From positions 29,411,690 to 29,475,689 of the forward strand of contig CM067367.1 in the NCBI GenBank assembly GCA_034401795.1: a DNA stretch of 64,000 nucleotides, read 5' to 3'. The notes under the pieces are model-generated. The model saw nothing but the letters and a program-made list of their open reading frames with translations, was not told the DNA's origin and did not search any database. Of the stretch, positions 63,843-64,000 are shown in pieces. A program made the translations under genes and the position numbers. This DNA is from Chaetoderma sp. LZ-2023a. Lineage: Eukaryota > Mollusca > Caudofoveata > Chaetodermatida > Chaetodermatidae. Numbering within the stretch: the stretch's first letter is position 1; every line of letters starts with the position of its first letter.

Positions 63843-64000
63843 TAACACTCATATCAGCCAAAAATGGCTTCTGCAGTGGTAATGAGAAATATCCATTTGC
63901 AGACCAAGAGAAGACTATTTTTGAAAATTTACCACTGGAATTGACTGGCTCGATAACCGATAGTCATTCCAGTTGTAAATTTTCAAAAATAGTCTTCACT
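63843..64000. mobile_element. TP1 element cut by the window end
   Basis: TTAACACTCATATCAGCC start; stem AGAAGACTATTTTTGAAAAT with tip GGCTCGATAACCGATAG; right outer end outside the window. Confidence 0.85.

Noticed and set aside
1-64000. CRISPR array, tRNA, rRNA or bacterial operon
   Set aside because: Repeats are palindromic transposons and satellites without regular unique spacers; no cloverleaf or rRNA-like sequence was seen, and the one gene is an intron-containing animal transcription factor.
425-64000. TP1 hairpins as a family of annotated microRNA genes
   Set aside because: Stems are far longer than typical miRNA precursors and are flanked by transposon-like TTAA ends; small-RNA data would be needed before calling any of them a miRNA.

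Overview
The window is animal nuclear DNA, AT-rich and intron-dominated, from an invertebrate that is probably a lophotrochozoan and plausibly a mollusc. The one confident gene is a ZFHX3/ZFHX4-type (zfh-2-like) zinc-finger homeobox transcription factor. The lineage guess rests on dispersed repeats that I recall as common in molluscan sequence: an AGCTCACCTG...GAGCTTATGCCATGG element with an ...AGGTGAGCGCCACAGGCC... end, a TATCCCC...GGGGAT-type element, and the motif GAGTTRCCTCCCTT. No database search was possible, so species and even phylum are inference.

Layout. Bases 1-21945 are non-coding and probably intronic or 5' flanking; no upstream exon was recognised. Bases 21946-25414 are one large exon with a good splice acceptor, a short 5' UTR carrying a two-codon upstream ORF, a start at 22009/22012, about 1135 codons with ten C2H2-type fingers plus a CVYC...GESYTCGYKP linker, and a phase-1 donor. 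The homeodomains and later fingers of the family are absent, so they must lie on exons beyond the window. Bases 25415-64000 would then be one intron of more than 38 kb. A possible small in-phase exon at 27244 is only a candidate.

The rest is dominated by palindromic, apparently non-autonomous transposons. I use these names. TP1: about 230 bp, TTAA|CCC...GGG|TTAA ends, a near-perfect hairpin core with loop arms TGACTGGCTCG; about 50 copies or fragments. TP2: about 200 bp, TTAACTGTCTG...CAGACAGTTAA ends, core TTTGACTGAAAGTTGTTGG. TP3: TTAACCCTTTCA...TGAAAGGGTTAA ends, core TTTGACTGGAAGC. CE: about 380 bp, AATGGACC ends, core TTTGACTGGGCGC. TP2, TP3 and CE share one hairpin arm (GAATATTTTGAAA...ATTTGACTG) although their outer sequences differ. 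Two hAT-like elements with 8-bp flanking repeats, a 108-bp near-perfect palindrome, a CCATGG-rich block, a decayed GIY-YIG (Penelope-like) remnant, several decayed minisatellites and many microsatellites complete the repeat set.

Between the repeats lie non-repetitive islands (for example 7901-8533, 16960-17681, 34164-34878, 35360-35794, 38653-39811, 43493-44661, 60196-61140, 62131-63317). As large introns of developmental regulators often hold enhancers, these are the best places to look for conserved non-coding elements. No tRNA, rRNA, CRISPR or prokaryotic feature was seen. Coordinates of decayed repeats are good to about 10 bases.
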